Shown here one piece after another: positions 9,814 through 22,141 of a stretch of 64,000 nt of DNA. Within the stretch, counting starts at the first letter, position 1. The number at the start of each line of letters is the position of its first letter. The DNA lies in contig CM044964.1 in NCBI GenBank assembly GCA_024516035.1, positions 28,411,778 through 28,475,777 on the forward strand, given 5' to 3'. The stretch is from Bactericera cockerelli. Lineage: Eukaryota; Arthropoda; Insecta; Hemiptera; Triozidae. The notes beneath the pieces were generated by a model, which ran no database searches, was not told where the DNA came from, and worked only from the letters and a program-made list of their open reading frames with translations. The position numbers and the translations under genes were made by a program.

Positions 9814-10426
9814 AACTGATAAAAACGTAGGACTAGGAACACAGGTGAGATTTTTCATTTTTCTCACACTAACTTTAACCATTCTCAATACTTATGAAAA
9901 TTATAACAGTGATACGGATGTGAAATATATGATACATTCATTATTTCACACTGTACATCATAGGTTTTTTTAACGTTCTTCAACACATCAAGTTTCCGAA
10001 ACTTTCTTTTAACTTTGCCTCTTGGTTATGCGTGAATAGAAAGATATTTAAACTAACGTAGATTTTTTTTCTCTTCCAGTAACTACCTACAGTTTTTTTT
10101 TCATTATTTTTTTCTTCAAAAATTCTCATAAATATACTGACAAAGTGTAAGCAATCGTATTCATCTTCCATTCTTGCTGCAACTTCTTTTTTTATATATT
10201 TATTAAACATCTGCACTGGATGCTTAGTGAATTTGTGATTCAATCAAATTCCTGTTTCAATCTTCTTAATAAGTTTCTTCTATATCAATCTGGATAGCAA
10301 CACCCTTTTCTATATAGATGAACCTCGTTATTTAGGGGGTTAATAAAAGGTTTAGAAATAAGCAAGTTTCAATAATTCAATTGTGATTATTTAGAAATGG
10401 TGTCTAATTTTGCTGAAATCATAATG

Positions 10427-10553
10427 AGTTATCATGTTTGTGTTGCTCACTTTCGTGATATCACAACTACTCAAACTAGCTTTAATAAATGTACGCTGAA
10501 ACCGGGACTTGAACCACCGACCTTATTCAACAATTTAGATCAATCTTTATTTA
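10427..10553 (-). mobile_element. SINE family C copy
   Basis: Minus-strand copy with the tail TTATCATGTTTGTGTTGCTC, the body TTTCGTGATATCACAACTAC, and the head with the B-box complement GGGACTTGAACCACCGACCT. The head end is decayed. Confidence 0.75.
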
Positions 10554-10603
10554 CAATTTTTTATATACATGTGCAGTCAAAAGGTATAATTAATTAAATA
10601 TAA

Positions 10604-10650
10604 ACAAAGTTTGATCAAGGGTGGTGATAATGCCTTTGGCATTCTCTTCA
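10604..10650 (-). mobile_element. LINE 3'-tail fragment (variant of family H)
   Basis: Read on the minus strand: GAAGAGAATGCCAAAGGCAT, TATCACCACCCTTGATCAAA. This parallels the H tail GGAAGAGATTGCCATAGGCA found elsewhere. The same variant recurs at 13768..13815. Confidence 0.5.
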
Positions 10651-10692
10651 GGTTGCATGTCCACCGCTTTATAGATCAAGCTTCTGAAATCA
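10650..10692 (-). mobile_element. SINE family C head fragment
   Basis: GGTTGCATGTCCACCGCTTT followed by ATAGATCAAGCTTCTGAA is the reverse complement of the C head (GCTTGATC...AAGGCGG). Confidence 0.55.
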
Positions 10693-10699
10693 TAATTAA

Positions 10700-13600
10700 T
10701 AAGGATATTGAATATGATTATGACAGTGTTGAAAAAGGATATTGAAAATTATTACCATGTTAAAGTTATTGATGGGAATATAGCATTCATTAGCATATTA
10801 AGATTGAGGCGAGTTAGTTAGTAGATAGTCAACTTTCATCTTGATAACCGTTGCGTGCAAGGGTCCTCCTTACTCCTAAGTTCCGGATATCCGGAAGTCG
10901 GTAGAAATTAATATATGTTCATATATTTAAAGTAGGTACAAGGTACATATACTACATCCACCTATCCTTATCCTGTAAGACACTTAAATCTTGCATACTA
11001 TTCTTGGTGGGAATTCCAAGAACAGCTTGAGAACTTTGAGATGTTCGAGGAAATGTTGAAAGTTAGCTACTTTAAGTATAACATATCTACTATCAAGTAC
11101 CCATAACTTTCATAATATGTATATCAATATCTTGTTTTGCAGTTCAAACTAATGTTGATGTAGTTTTAATTTTTTCTATGATTCAGTCATCACAGATTCA
11201 AATAATTTCATCCCAAAAAATGATGAATATATGATAATCACGGAGAGAGATGATTTTACGAATGTTGAAATAAATCTTATTATTATTATTTTTATCAATA
11301 CGAACACCAAAAGACGAACATTAACATTCAAATTAATTTCATGCCAAAAGACGAACGTTTACATAAACTTCACAAAATAACGCATATCGATGAACATGAA
11401 TGAACACAACAACTCTATCAAACTGCCCTAACAGTTTTATTTATTTTTATATTTTCAATTTTTGACTCTATGAAACATAATGTATGATATATTGTAATAA
11501 TTATACGTTATAAACTATTATAAATATTAAATGAATCTATTTGAAATCATTACTAACCTTTCTCAACAAAAACCTGATTGATCATGGTCAGGCATACCTA
11601 TGTAAATTTCTTGGTGGATTTTTACCGTAGAAAATTTTACATTGATTCATTCACTGCCAGCTCATTTGTAAATCGAAAGTGCCAACTTGTTATGCAAATG
11701 AAGGCATAACTTTTCTCGTTGAAAGTATTTAGTAACCAGGAGTCAGTACGTCAAATTTTAATTATGATTTTAATACATTAAAATTAACCTTTTCTGTACC
11801 AGATACACAAACTCTATGCTTTCGTCTTTTATTTCATCCCTAATAATGTTTGTGTTGAAAAAGAACTGTCTGAATGATAAAAACCGTGTTTATCAGAGAA
11901 TCGCACTAAGTGAGGAATGATGAGCAAATGAGAACTCCTAAAGATATAACATACTTGGACCCCACTTGTTTAAAGTGATCTTTCATAGCTACAAAATAAA
12001 AGTAGGTGATCTTTCATAGCTACAAAATAAAAGGTTTCTAATTTTGCAGCTATAACAAAACTCACTCATCTCTTTAATATTTTTATTTATTAAAACAAAC
12101 ACTATAATATATATGTAGCGCCAAATAAAGAGCAAAATGTCTCACAGTGCAATATCTTTGACCATAAACATGTTTTATTTATTTGACCTGTCCTGACAAA
12201 TAATTATACAAATGTTAAAAAAAACACTTGTTCTAACAATAAAGAGGGCAAATATCTACGCCATTGAAAAATGATTTCACTGTAACTGAAAGGGTTAAAT
12301 TCAAATTACTCACTAATTAGATCATAATTAACTATCCTATAATACCACAACATTCACAACAAGAAAGTGGTCTGACCACTGATAAATTGATCTGTTAACA
12401 GAAGTATGAATTACCTAGTACTATTCATAGTACGTGATTAATTACAATCGTAATACTTATATATATTATAGTTTCATGATACTAATTATCATAATAATAT
12501 TGTATTAAATACTTTAATAGCTTTAATAAAAGTATGTTCAATACCATCACTGTGAACATGGCACGTAACTTCATCAGGTATAATACAATAACAACTAGGT
12601 ACTTGTTACACTATTCTGTGATAACAATAATAATTTATTGTTGTTAACTTTAATTAATATAGTAATTATAACTTATTAGGTATTACACTTCTCTACTCCT
12701 AATATGTAAGGTTCAATGCACAGCTTGAAGTTCTATTGAAATTCGAATACGTGGTAGTTCAGGTAGTCAACCGACTTTCTTTCAATTAGAATAATTAGAT
12801 AATGGCCTGGGACTTGTTGAATAAATGAAATTGTATCATTGATCAATGTACCATTCTGAGTACCATCTGAAATGAAATCGTGCATTGATTTTGAATGGAA
12901 TGAGAAGTTAGTATGAAAATAGTTTTATTATTTTGTTTTTGAACATGTAGATGTACATTGTACAGGAATATAATATTATTATATTCATGTACATCTAGTA
13001 CAACTTCTCACTTTTCTATTTATACTGACTAATATACTGATTTAAAATTTAAATAGTCTTTGATTCTTCACACTGTCAGGTTTATATGTATAAGAACCAA
13101 TGCGCAGGTTTAAAAGAAAAAATAAAGAGTTTCGTCTGATATTGAGACTTTTAGAATGCTTTTGATAACGATGGTGCTTTAAAAAATAGCTAGAGAGAAA
13201 AAATTAGTCGGTTTTGTAAATAATAAGAGTATTTCATTATGTTATACACAAGTTATTACTCTTATTGTGTACTCACTCAAAATAAAATCACAGTATAAAG
13301 TAGTTTACATCAAGGAAGCATGTTAGGCCCTAAGAAAGAAAGTGCGATTACACCAAGTCAGTATCAAGTAGGTACTATAATTAGTTACAACTATACACAC
13401 GAGCAAACACTCTCAGTAATTACCGGGTATCAACTTATCGTGTTATTACCAGGTATCAGCTTACCATGTTATTACCAACTCGAACCTATAATTATCTCAG
13501 CTTACCATTTTACGAGATCCAAGTTTGGGAGGCATCCCATGATGCATGGCGAAGGCATTCACTTTCACCAAACTTGTTCCAAGTCATCCTTGTTGATGCC

Positions 13601-13767
13601 TTCTAACCTTAAGATTTCTGGTTCAACTCTCGCCTGTAACAAATATAAAAGCATTATAGAAGAAGAAGAAGGAAGAGAACTGTTTATCAATGACATGATT
13701 AATGGCAATGCGAATACTATTGGAAGTTAACCATTGACTGAAATTAGTTGTTGATAAATGAAATCAA
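10700..13767. other. AT-rich intron stretch without recognised genes
   Basis: About 3 kb of AT-rich DNA. A 27-bp direct repeat (GTGATCTTTCATAGCTACAA...) lies at 11975..12001 and 12006..12032. A palindromic stretch at 12947..12997 pairs TAGATGTACA with TGTACATCTA around GAATATAAT/ATTATATTC. The following GTACAACTTCTCACTTTTCT recurs near 39357, 44268 and 44397, so it is repetitive. An open frame at 13320..13730 is not convincing as a gene. Confidence 0.5.
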
Positions 13768-13815
13768 TTGATAAAGTTTGATCAAGGGTGGTGATAATGC
13801 CCAAGAAATTCTCCA
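13768..13815 (-). mobile_element. LINE 3'-tail fragment (variant of family H)
   Basis: Shares AAAGTTTGATCAAGGGTGGT and GATAATGCC with 10604..10650. Probably the 3' end of a LINE read on the minus strand. Confidence 0.45.
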
Positions 13816-14980
13816 ATAATCCCTAATCCATTAAATCAATGGGGAATGACTCTTCTCATGATCCGAAGTCTTGTTAAACATCATATTCCTGACCTTATAG
13901 TGACCCTTGCTTCTTGACCTTTTTGAGTAGATATTTTAACTTGATCTTGTCTCCACGTTTTCTTTAAACTTTCGCTAGTTGAGAATGATGCTGAAATGAC
14001 AAGAAACAAGTTTGTATTTTAATATATGTGGTCAGTTGCGCCTTATCCACCTTCAGCTTTACATCTTCTCCCTCAAATCATTCTTACGTCTCTTCTTATC
14101 TTATGAGATACAAAGAATTATTTTTATGGTCTCTGATTTGATTACAGTAATGGGTATCAGGATGGTACCTATGTCTCATTTGCCATTTCAGCATTTTGGT
14201 TATTTGCTACCATAAATTATTCCCAACTTGATGTATTAGGATAATTTTTAATAATTATATGTTTTAAGAACCATTATCAGAGCTTTTGTCCTTTTAAATG
14301 TCTAGATACCTTTAAAAAATCAGTCATATTATAGTTTGCTTGGGTTTTATCGGTGTGGTTTTAATACATCCCCTTGTTTAATGATAACATTGACCAAGGC
14401 GTCCAGATCACAATCACATAAAACCAACACCGGTAATCAATCAATTGCACCGGTTGAGAGCACGTGTACTTAATGACACCGCTCAAGTACCCATCACAAC
14501 CGAGACTATTAACAGAGATTCTCAAGAAGTAAGTAATCCAATATAAAGAAGTAAGTGTGCTTGATAAAGTAATGATATAGTGATTTACGTTTACGAATGA
14601 GTTATTATCATTAATATCATCCGATCTTTTAGTATTATCATCACTATTGGTTATCCAATTATTAGATCCCATATCTGGTTGGGATCTAAATCAGAAAAGT
14701 GATAGCTCTCTTCAATAATGTTGTTCGTGATTATGATGATGGATCCAGATTCTAATCTAGGATTAAATGGACTGGATTTTAAAACATCTGGTTCAGATAT
14801 CTCGATAAACCAATATGTCGAAAACCTGATCCTTGTTCTATGTATTTTATAAAGTGTTGAGTTGATAGCGCGGTATTCCTGACACGCTTATAAGTAGTAC
14901 GTATCGAAAATACCATCAGTACCTCTATTGCTAAAGAGCCATATATTATATTTACGTATCCAACAATCATCAAAAAACCA

Positions 14981-15150
14981 TTATATTGTATTTTGCCAAT
15001 GCTTAGCTACTATTATTGCCTTCTGGTCTGCGTTGATCAAGTCCTGGTATGTACATGTTGTTTCAAGTTTTGGACAGGTACGAAGGTGTTCTATGGTTTG
15101 GATTTCATCAAATTCACATTTATCATTTGCCTCAAAGAGCCATACATCCT
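14981..15150 (-). pseudogene. LINE (jockey-like) ORF2 C-terminal remnant
   Basis: The minus strand encodes about 55 residues ending in a stop. They include KCEFDEIQTIEHLRTCPKLE, then TCTYQDLINADQKAIIVAKHW. The pattern C-x4-IQTxEHLxxCP followed by a short Ala-rich helix is the usual end of jockey-type non-LTR retrotransposon ORF2 proteins. Everything upstream of this end is missing, so it is a 5'-truncated, dead copy. Confidence 0.7.
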
Positions 15151-15299
15151 CCCTGATGTGAGAATGATTAGATTAGACGACAATGTTAGAAGTATACTCA
15201 AGAATGTTGATGGTGACACTATTGAGGAAATGTCTAAAGCATTCAAACATTATAGGTATTCTGGAGAAATAATTAAGGAAAAGTGAGTTATGTGATGGA

Positions 15300-15778
15300 T
15301 TAGGATTGTACATAGATTCAGTGATTGTTTATTTTGTATTACCTACTCATAAGTCTAACAGATATACTAAACTTGTATATGTGGAGTTCTATTTGACATA
15401 TTGCGGGCTAATATTTCTTTGTGATATTACCAAAAACTTTTCTCGTGGTTTACATGTGTTTCTATTGTTTAAATTTAAACCAGCTGAATCAATCTTTTGC
15501 ATTTCTTCAAAATATCCTCAAGTTATTCCTAACTCCTGCTAGCAAAAAGGGACTCGATCCTACCCTAGCAGTAATGAAGTATTTGTAAAATTTAAATTAT
15601 ACAAAGATTTTTCTACACCGAGTGAGAGTAATCGGAGGAGGAGACTTAAAAAGTATTTTGGACTTGTTAGTCTCCATCACTTCTTTCTACTAATACATCA
15701 TCTTTCCACTACTGTCACTAATCCTTAAACATTATTATTTGTCATATTGCGTTAATTTTTCGTGCTTTTAATGGTATA
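15300..15778. other. AT-rich intron stretch, nothing recognised
   Basis: No repeat-family match or convincing open frame was seen between the LINE remnant and the Helitron. Confidence 0.4.
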
Positions 15779-16026
15779 TCTCTATATATAAATGTCAAAG
15801 ACACTCACTGACCACTGACCACTGACCACTGACTGATCATCGCTCTACAGCCCAAACCGTAAGTCCTAGGAAGCTGAAATTTGGTAGGTAGCTTTGTCTT
15901 ATAGTCTAGATATGCAATAAGACGGGATTTTTCGAAACTCCCACTACAACACCTGCCATTGACGAAAAAGGATTTTTTGCTTTCACGGCCATGCCTCGGC
16001 CCGCAAAGCGGGCGACAGCCCGCTAG
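15779..16026 (+). mobile_element. Non-autonomous Helitron, 248 bp
   Basis: Starts TCTCTATATATAAATG after A and ends in CTAG before T, as Helitrons do when they insert between A and T. A GC-rich hairpin (GCCCGCAAAGCGGGC) lies about 12 bases before the CTAG end. No coding capacity. A second copy of the same family is at 47854..48084. This copy carries three tandem TGACCACTGACCAC-type units near its start. Confidence 0.9.
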
Positions 16027-16614
16027 TTTGCAATATAATCAGACGTGTTCCAAATAAATTTTTTTCTTCAATTTACAACTTACCTTTGCTTTTTTGTGTC
16101 ATTATCTTTTGGTTTTTCTCCAACTCCTTATGTACAATTTACTTCAAATGTAAGATCCATACGATACTTAAATAAAATTCATAAATAATTGTGTGTCATT
16201 AAAATTTGAGTGAAACTATCGTTTTGCTTTGAAAGTTGAACTTGAGACCTTCACATCCGTTCAATCAGCTCACCAACGACCACAAACTCTCAATGGCTCT
16301 TGCAACGAAAGTTACCTGGTCAATCTCATTTACTTGTTCAAAATGTTCTTATTGTATCTAAAACCGCATGTACAATATGATTGGTTAGGTTTCATCAATA
16401 TGGTTACCAACATGTTGTTTTCCTTATTGGGATTTGATTTGAAAGAGCTCGCACTTTCCATATTCTTCAATAAGTACTTCTCTGACATCACTAATGTTAT
16501 CATCATCATCACTATTTTTATTGATATTCCTTTTATATGGATCACTTTCTTTACTGGAATGATTTGTTGGCATTATTGTTGATGTTTATTAATTGCGAGT
16601 ACGAACAGCTCAAT
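16027..16614. other. Unassigned intron stretch
   Basis: An open frame of 117 codons at 16229..16582 has an ordinary AT-rich composition and no recognisable motif. I treat it as chance. Confidence 0.35.
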
Positions 16615-16915
16615 AAGTATAACACTTAGGTGCAATGGTCTTTCAATCCCCGGATTGAGCAGAGTTTTCTAACAAAAAAGTGTGTTTCCTCCGAAATAAA
16701 GAACACGTGCAATTTCTGGCCTAACCCAGGCTCACTAAGGTTAATTAGAGTAGCCCCGTCCTGATTAAACCAAACTTTAGGATATTAAAATCAAATAGAA
16801 TCAATGGACATGAAAAGAGCCTAGTCATTAAATTTGGGTGTCCATATAATCATCTCACCACCATTCTATAGCCACATATCTGTGCCTATTTAACGGACAA
16901 GGAATCAGCTCTATT
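16615..16915 (+). mobile_element. SINE family F copy, old
   Basis: Head decayed but body clear: CAAATAGAATCAATGGACAT, AAAGAGCCTAGTCATTAAAT, GGGTGTCCATATAATCATCT and a long 3' end TAGCCACATATCTGTGCCTA. This copy helps define the F 3' part that is also seen at 34886..35220. Confidence 0.65.
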
Positions 16916-17252
16916 ATTACTTTTGCACGGAATTACTTTTAGGAATTTCTAGATATTAAAAATAAATTTAGGTTGGTAGATGTGTATCCTCTACCAGAAT
17001 CTGGACAATGGTGAAAATGGTACTTACATTTTGAAAATCATTTGCGATGTATGATTTCAAAAGTTCTATCAATTAGTTTTATTTGTAAGTTCAGTGAAAG
17101 TGTGAAAACACTTTGTTCTAATCCTGTCAATGTATAAGCTCAAAACAGGAAGTTAATGTTTAACCAACGGAAATACTTTTGGTATTCAATGTAGTTTTTT
17201 GTAGTTGAATTTATTTTCATTTTATTTCTTTGAATTTATTTTTCAATATTAC

Positions 17253-17640
17253 GCGCACTGTCAGTCGAGTGGTTAACGCGCTTTCGTTGGTTCGAATCCC
17301 AGCCAGTGTATGAATTTTTCCTGGTCAATTTGAGTTGGTGACCACATAATAATAAGGGTTGGGTGGAAGAGATTGCCATAGGCAATAACCCCGCCCTTTA
17401 GTTAGGACATTTATGTTTTCAAATATTTTCTATTCTTTTTCATTTTTATTGTATATATTGTTTTTTTGATTTTTCACTGTTAAAATTATTATTTATATGT
17501 ACATAATGTCCTTTTGTATCTAATAAAGAATTATATAATAATAATAATAATAATAATAAGACTCAGGGTTATGTGGTAGAAAATGCTTTGAGCATTAACC
17601 TCGTCTAGCGGTTTCCTTCTACTAAAGAGTGTTAATATTA
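17253..17640 (+). mobile_element. SINE family A copy interrupted by a LINE tail
   Basis: The A head (GTCGAGTGGTTAACGCGCTT, B box GGTTCGAATCC) and mid part up to ACCACATAATAATAAG are followed by 205 bp of family H. The A sequence then resumes at 17561 with ACTCAGGGTTATGTGGTAGA. The insertion point lies in the AATAATAAG stretch. Confidence 0.85.
17356..17560 (+). mobile_element. LINE 3'-end element (family H) nested in SINE A
   Basis: Begins GGGTTGGGTGGAAGAGATTG, continues CCATAGGCAATAACCCCGCC and CTTTAGTTAGGACATTTATG, then a T-rich tail ending in an (AAT)n run. The first part, read as codons, resembles the last residues of a LINE ORF2 (W-V-E-E-I-A-I-G-N-N-P-A-L). The same tail occurs near 43991, 56524, 56590 and 60948. 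Confidence 0.7.
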
Positions 17641-19068
17641 TTAATAGCATGATGGTTTATTTTTCAATTTTCAAATATCTTCGAGCGTGAATTACTTTTT
17701 CCTTCATATTAGGCTTCCTTTATATTAGACTCGTCTGTATAGCTAGAATCCTATTTGCTCACCAAATGAATTGATTATTTTCTGGTATTGAGGTTTCCCT
17801 TATGTTGATTGAACTGCTCTATTTGTCTACATGTATATTTTATTTATTTTCTGAAACTGAAAACAATTTATTTATAGAGCTGTCAATTTTGTTGATTTCT
17901 AACCACTACACCGACAAATGTCTGAGCAAATATTATACTCTCATGATTGATTTTTAGAAAAAGAATAAATTGATTAGAAAAAGAAGCAAAGATGGAGTAA
18001 ATTCATTTTAATGCTTCACTTACGCGCACATAACAACTTCTTGTGCCGTAATGGGACTAACTGAAATACTTTAATGGAAGCACTGTGATCAAAAAACCAT
18101 TCAAAGGACAAACATTCTTAGAAGCCCTTCAAAGCTTAGGAGAAGTACCTTTGTATAAATGTTTCTTTATAAAGAAAATAAATAAATAAACTATAAAAAA
18201 ATATTAGAAGCTTTAGGAAATATCTAACTTTCAATTTATGGATAAATCTTGAGAGCATTCAAATATTGATTAGACTGTTGATGCTTGTGTCTAATTTATC
18301 TTCGGCTATTCAGAATATAAAAGACGACTTTGTCTACCAAAGAAAAAACTTTTGAGATAAAACTGTATGAGATGATGTAAATCACTTTCTCTCCGACTTG
18401 AAATAAAGATTTCTGGAGAAGGCAATCGCTTGGGACCACAAACTTGTTCGCTCCAGGGATCATAGGTCAGCCACTTGATCTTTCACTGGATGGACCCCGA
18501 TACTTTCCTAACCTCCAAGGCTTGAATCGAGAAACAACTTTCTGAAACTCATCCTGAATAACTAGAAAATCCTTAATAATCTTCTAAAGACTGCAAGATT
18601 TGTAGATACAGGGTGTTACAGAAAAGTGTGCCTTTATTTTAACCACGTGTTATATGGACCATTTTAGGTAGGGTCAAGTCTATGACAAAAAGGGTGAAAG
18701 TGCTTCATAAGGGAGATACACGACTCTAAAGGTTCTTTAAAAAAATCTAATCTAATACAATACTCTGTTTATCCTGCAAGAATGAGACTAAAGAGTCTTT
18801 TTTCTCTCACAGTCGAAACAAAGTTTCATTTATTGGTGACAGGATCATGTACAGGAATTTAGTAAAGTTTCTGAAACAAATCCTCAAATAACTTTAAAAT
18901 CCTCAATAATTTATTAATGATGTTTTAATCAGTGAAAGATTAAGTCAACTACTTGATCTTTCATGAAAACACATCGGTACTTTTCTAAACTCAGAGATTT
19001 CAACCTAGACACAACTTTCTGAACCGTCTCAATAACTTTAAAATCCTCGATAACCATCTCAATAAACT
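17641..19068. other. AT-rich intron stretch with an element end
   Basis: No gene. At about 18609 the sequence CAGGGTGTTACAGAAAAGTG resembles a transposon terminus. AATACTCTGTTTATCCTGCA with AGAATGAGACTAAAG at 18757..18797 recurs at 34358..34396 (+) and 27503..27545 (-), defining a further low-copy repeat. Confidence 0.45.
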
Positions 19069-19182
19069 GACCTCAATGGCTTTATTGATAAGGCGGCGGA
19101 CTTGTAACCTGGAGGTCGATGGTTCAAGTGGAGTTTGAGTAGTTGTGACATCACGAAAGTGATTAACACAAATATGATAACT
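19069..19182 (+). mobile_element. SINE family C copy with internal deletion
   Basis: The head GATAAGGCGGCGGACTTGTA with GGTCGATGGTTCAAG jumps straight to GGAGTTTGAGTAGTTGTGAC. About 30 bp that follow the B box in other copies are missing. Confidence 0.8.
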
Positions 19183-22029
19183 CAATAAGTATGTAAAAAT
19201 GCTTTAATCAGAAAGATTCAGTCAACTACTTGACCTTTCATGAATGGACCTCGTTACTTTCCCCACCATCTTGGAAGATCCAAGGGACAGCTTTCTGGAA
19301 CGCATCCTTCCAATCATGCAAGCAGAATACATGAAGATGTTCGTGAATTCACATACATAGTTGTCTCAATACTTTCAGTATACCATAGTAATTTATATGG
19401 CTCTATCAACTTATATGTCTGTATCAATGCCTACAATAACTTATACCTATGTATGAATACACCATAATCATAACGTATTGTATGTCTATATCATATCCTA
19501 CACAATAACTTATACCTGTGTATAAATGCACCATAACTTACACGACTGTATCAATAAGCCATAACTTATAAAGTATACACTATCGAAGAGTACCTGCACA
19601 GTAATTTATATAAAAGTTGTTTTGTATGTAAAGTGTTTATATATTTTATATATAAAAGTAGTTTTGTATATAAAGTATCTTCATCATTGAGATGATGGTC
19701 GTGAGGAGTGTTAGAAAGTTGGAAACGAGTTCCTCTCCTCGGGCCTGGTTGACTGGATTTCATCTTGCGATAATAATTCTGATGTTTTTCTGTGTGTCTG
19801 ATAAAGTGGTAGGGTTCTCAGAGAATTTGATTCCTCCTAACCATCATCTGTATATGATTATCTGTGTGGATGGTTGAAACCACAGGCAAGGTCTGTGATT
19901 TCAGCAATACGATCTAATTTTCGCTTCAATTCAAACGTCTTCTCCTCTTTTCAAATATTTTTAACTCTTTATTTCCAATGATTTATCGACATTTTTTTGT
20001 AAGTTAATATGTAATATAATGCTCCTTTATAAAGGAAATCCATTCACTAACAGTTTGATTGAGTGACAAATCATTGTTGTATCTCCCTCATTAGAATATC
20101 TAAACTATTATCACACAATTTACTTCTAAGTTCCCTCTTTTAAACTATCCAATGGCATGGATGTCATCAAAACATCTTTTAAATGACAAAAGCTTTTCGA
20201 ATCATTTCGTTTAAATCTTTTTTAAATTCAAGAAATTTATCACTGTAAATGAGAGAGGGATACCTAATTTATGGTGTTAGAGGAATTTCAAATCTCTCAA
20301 CGCTCCAAAACCGAGGCTATTTCCATAAAGATTCCGTGTAAGATTAACGCCCTGATATATAAAAAAGGAAAAAAGTGGTTTGGCCATACATTAGTTGGAA
20401 ATGCACATGCACGAGCTATTCACATTAAAGAATACCGCGACAATTTACACCATGTCATCACTCGTGACAAGAAAAGAAATAATAATTCAATTATTGCCTG
20501 TATATACCTCGCAAACTGAACGGTTATCATGAGCGTACTCCAAAGAATGTACCTGATTTACATGTAACGCATTCATGAATTATCCTATAGAGGAAATTAC
20601 TGACCTTCTTAACATACGTGTAGATCCTGAACCATACTATTCGTGTTGAAGATACTCCCACTAGTAGGTCAAATCATTGTCCAACACAATATTGAGGACA
20701 CAATGCAAATATTGTACCTAGATCGAAGATGCAAGTTAATTTAGCACAGAGATTAGTTGGATATTTTTTCTCGATAAGATTACAAGTTTGCACCTGAAAG
20801 TATTCTCAAGAAAGATGTGCCAACCGGTTTTGTTTGAGACAGGTCGGTATCTTGGCAAAAGAATGGGATGGACGGGTGGACGTGGTTTCGTTGGCACATG
20901 GCTCTTGAGTTTTACATCTTCGGGCAAAGGTCAGAAAGTGGCAAAGATGTCCTCAATAGATATTGTTCGGAAGAGACTGAGAGAGACATCGAGAAGTAAA
21001 TATGTATGGGTAAGAGAAACATCTTTTATCTTAGGAGCAGTATTTTTAAAAAGGATGTATCTGAAGGTTTAATTTTGGAAGAAAAAGAAACCATCAAATG
21101 TTGCAAGATTATTGATTGCAATTGTTTAAAGATCAATAATTATATTAAATCTTAGACCATTTTTACTATTTTTATTTATTTTAACATCATTTCTTCGTTC
21201 ACGGCACATTACAAGTACATATTATTCACTTTACATTTCCACATTTTTTCAAAAATTATGGTTGTTGCAGTGAAAATGAGTGACACTTTTTTTTCGGATT
21301 CTAAATAAAAATAAGATAATTCGAATAATCGCTCCTCTCTTTATATGTAATTTCTTCCAATTTTCGACCTTTCTTCTAGATTTCTTCTACTTATACGAAC
21401 TGCAATTTCTACAATATGTAAATTGCATCGCAGATTATGTGTAAATTCTGTATAGTTCCGACTCATATCCAGGTTATCACCTAATGCCATCACGCATGCA
21501 GACAATGCAGCTCCAGCCTACACCAAACCCATTATCCCCTCATTATCCTCTCAATCGCCATCATTACTGTGAAGCCTGAGACAGGAAAAATAGGATTACC
21601 GATGGGAAAATCCTCAGAAAATGGAACACACATTCCGAGACATGCAGAACATGTAATGTGTGCAGAAGTAGCAAAAAATCATCATAGCGAATAAATCGCA
21701 TGAGATCTCCTGATATGCAAAAATGGTTGTTGAACGTGAAAAAATCTGTTTGTAAATTAGTAAACTGGTTGAAATAAAATATCGTATTTGAAGAAATGAA
21801 AAACATAGTTAAAATAAACCATACCAATAGTACTGACGGAATCAAGAAATAATAACTGGCTGAAACACCAATGTAAAATTGGAGCTGTCTATCTCAGATT
21901 TGGGTCAGAAGAAATGAGTGGCCAAGGAATCCATAAAAATCTAGAACCCCATGAGTAATTCAATCACCAGTAGCTGTTGTTATCCTAGGATTCGCAAATT
22001 TAATTTACTAGGTAGATCTTCATATCATT
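19183..22029. other. AT-rich intron stretch without recognised genes
   Basis: About 2.8 kb. Contains local repeats around 19430..19560 (variants of ATAACTTATACCTGTGTATA). Short open frames at 20271..20519 and 20788..21072 show no known motif and are not called. Confidence 0.4.
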
Positions 22030-22141
22030 GACCTTGGGAGCTCCATCGATAAGGCGACAGACTCGTCACGTAAAGGTCGGTGGTTTGAGTCCCAATAAAA
22101 GCAATAATTTAGTAAAGCTAGTTGGAGAAATATGACAACTT
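22030..22141 (+). mobile_element. SINE family C copy, diverged
   Basis: CCATCGATAAGGCGACAGAC and the B-box region GGTCGGTGGTTTGAGTCCC, then a diverged body ending AAATATGACAACTTT. Confidence 0.65.

Noticed and set aside
13320..13730. 136-codon plus frame in Osiris intron 1
   Set aside because: No motif, ordinary intronic composition and no supporting splice or promoter signals.
16229..16582. 117-codon hydrophobic plus frame
   Set aside because: Ile/Phe-rich from T-richness; no family recognised and no GC shift at third positions as in the real exons.
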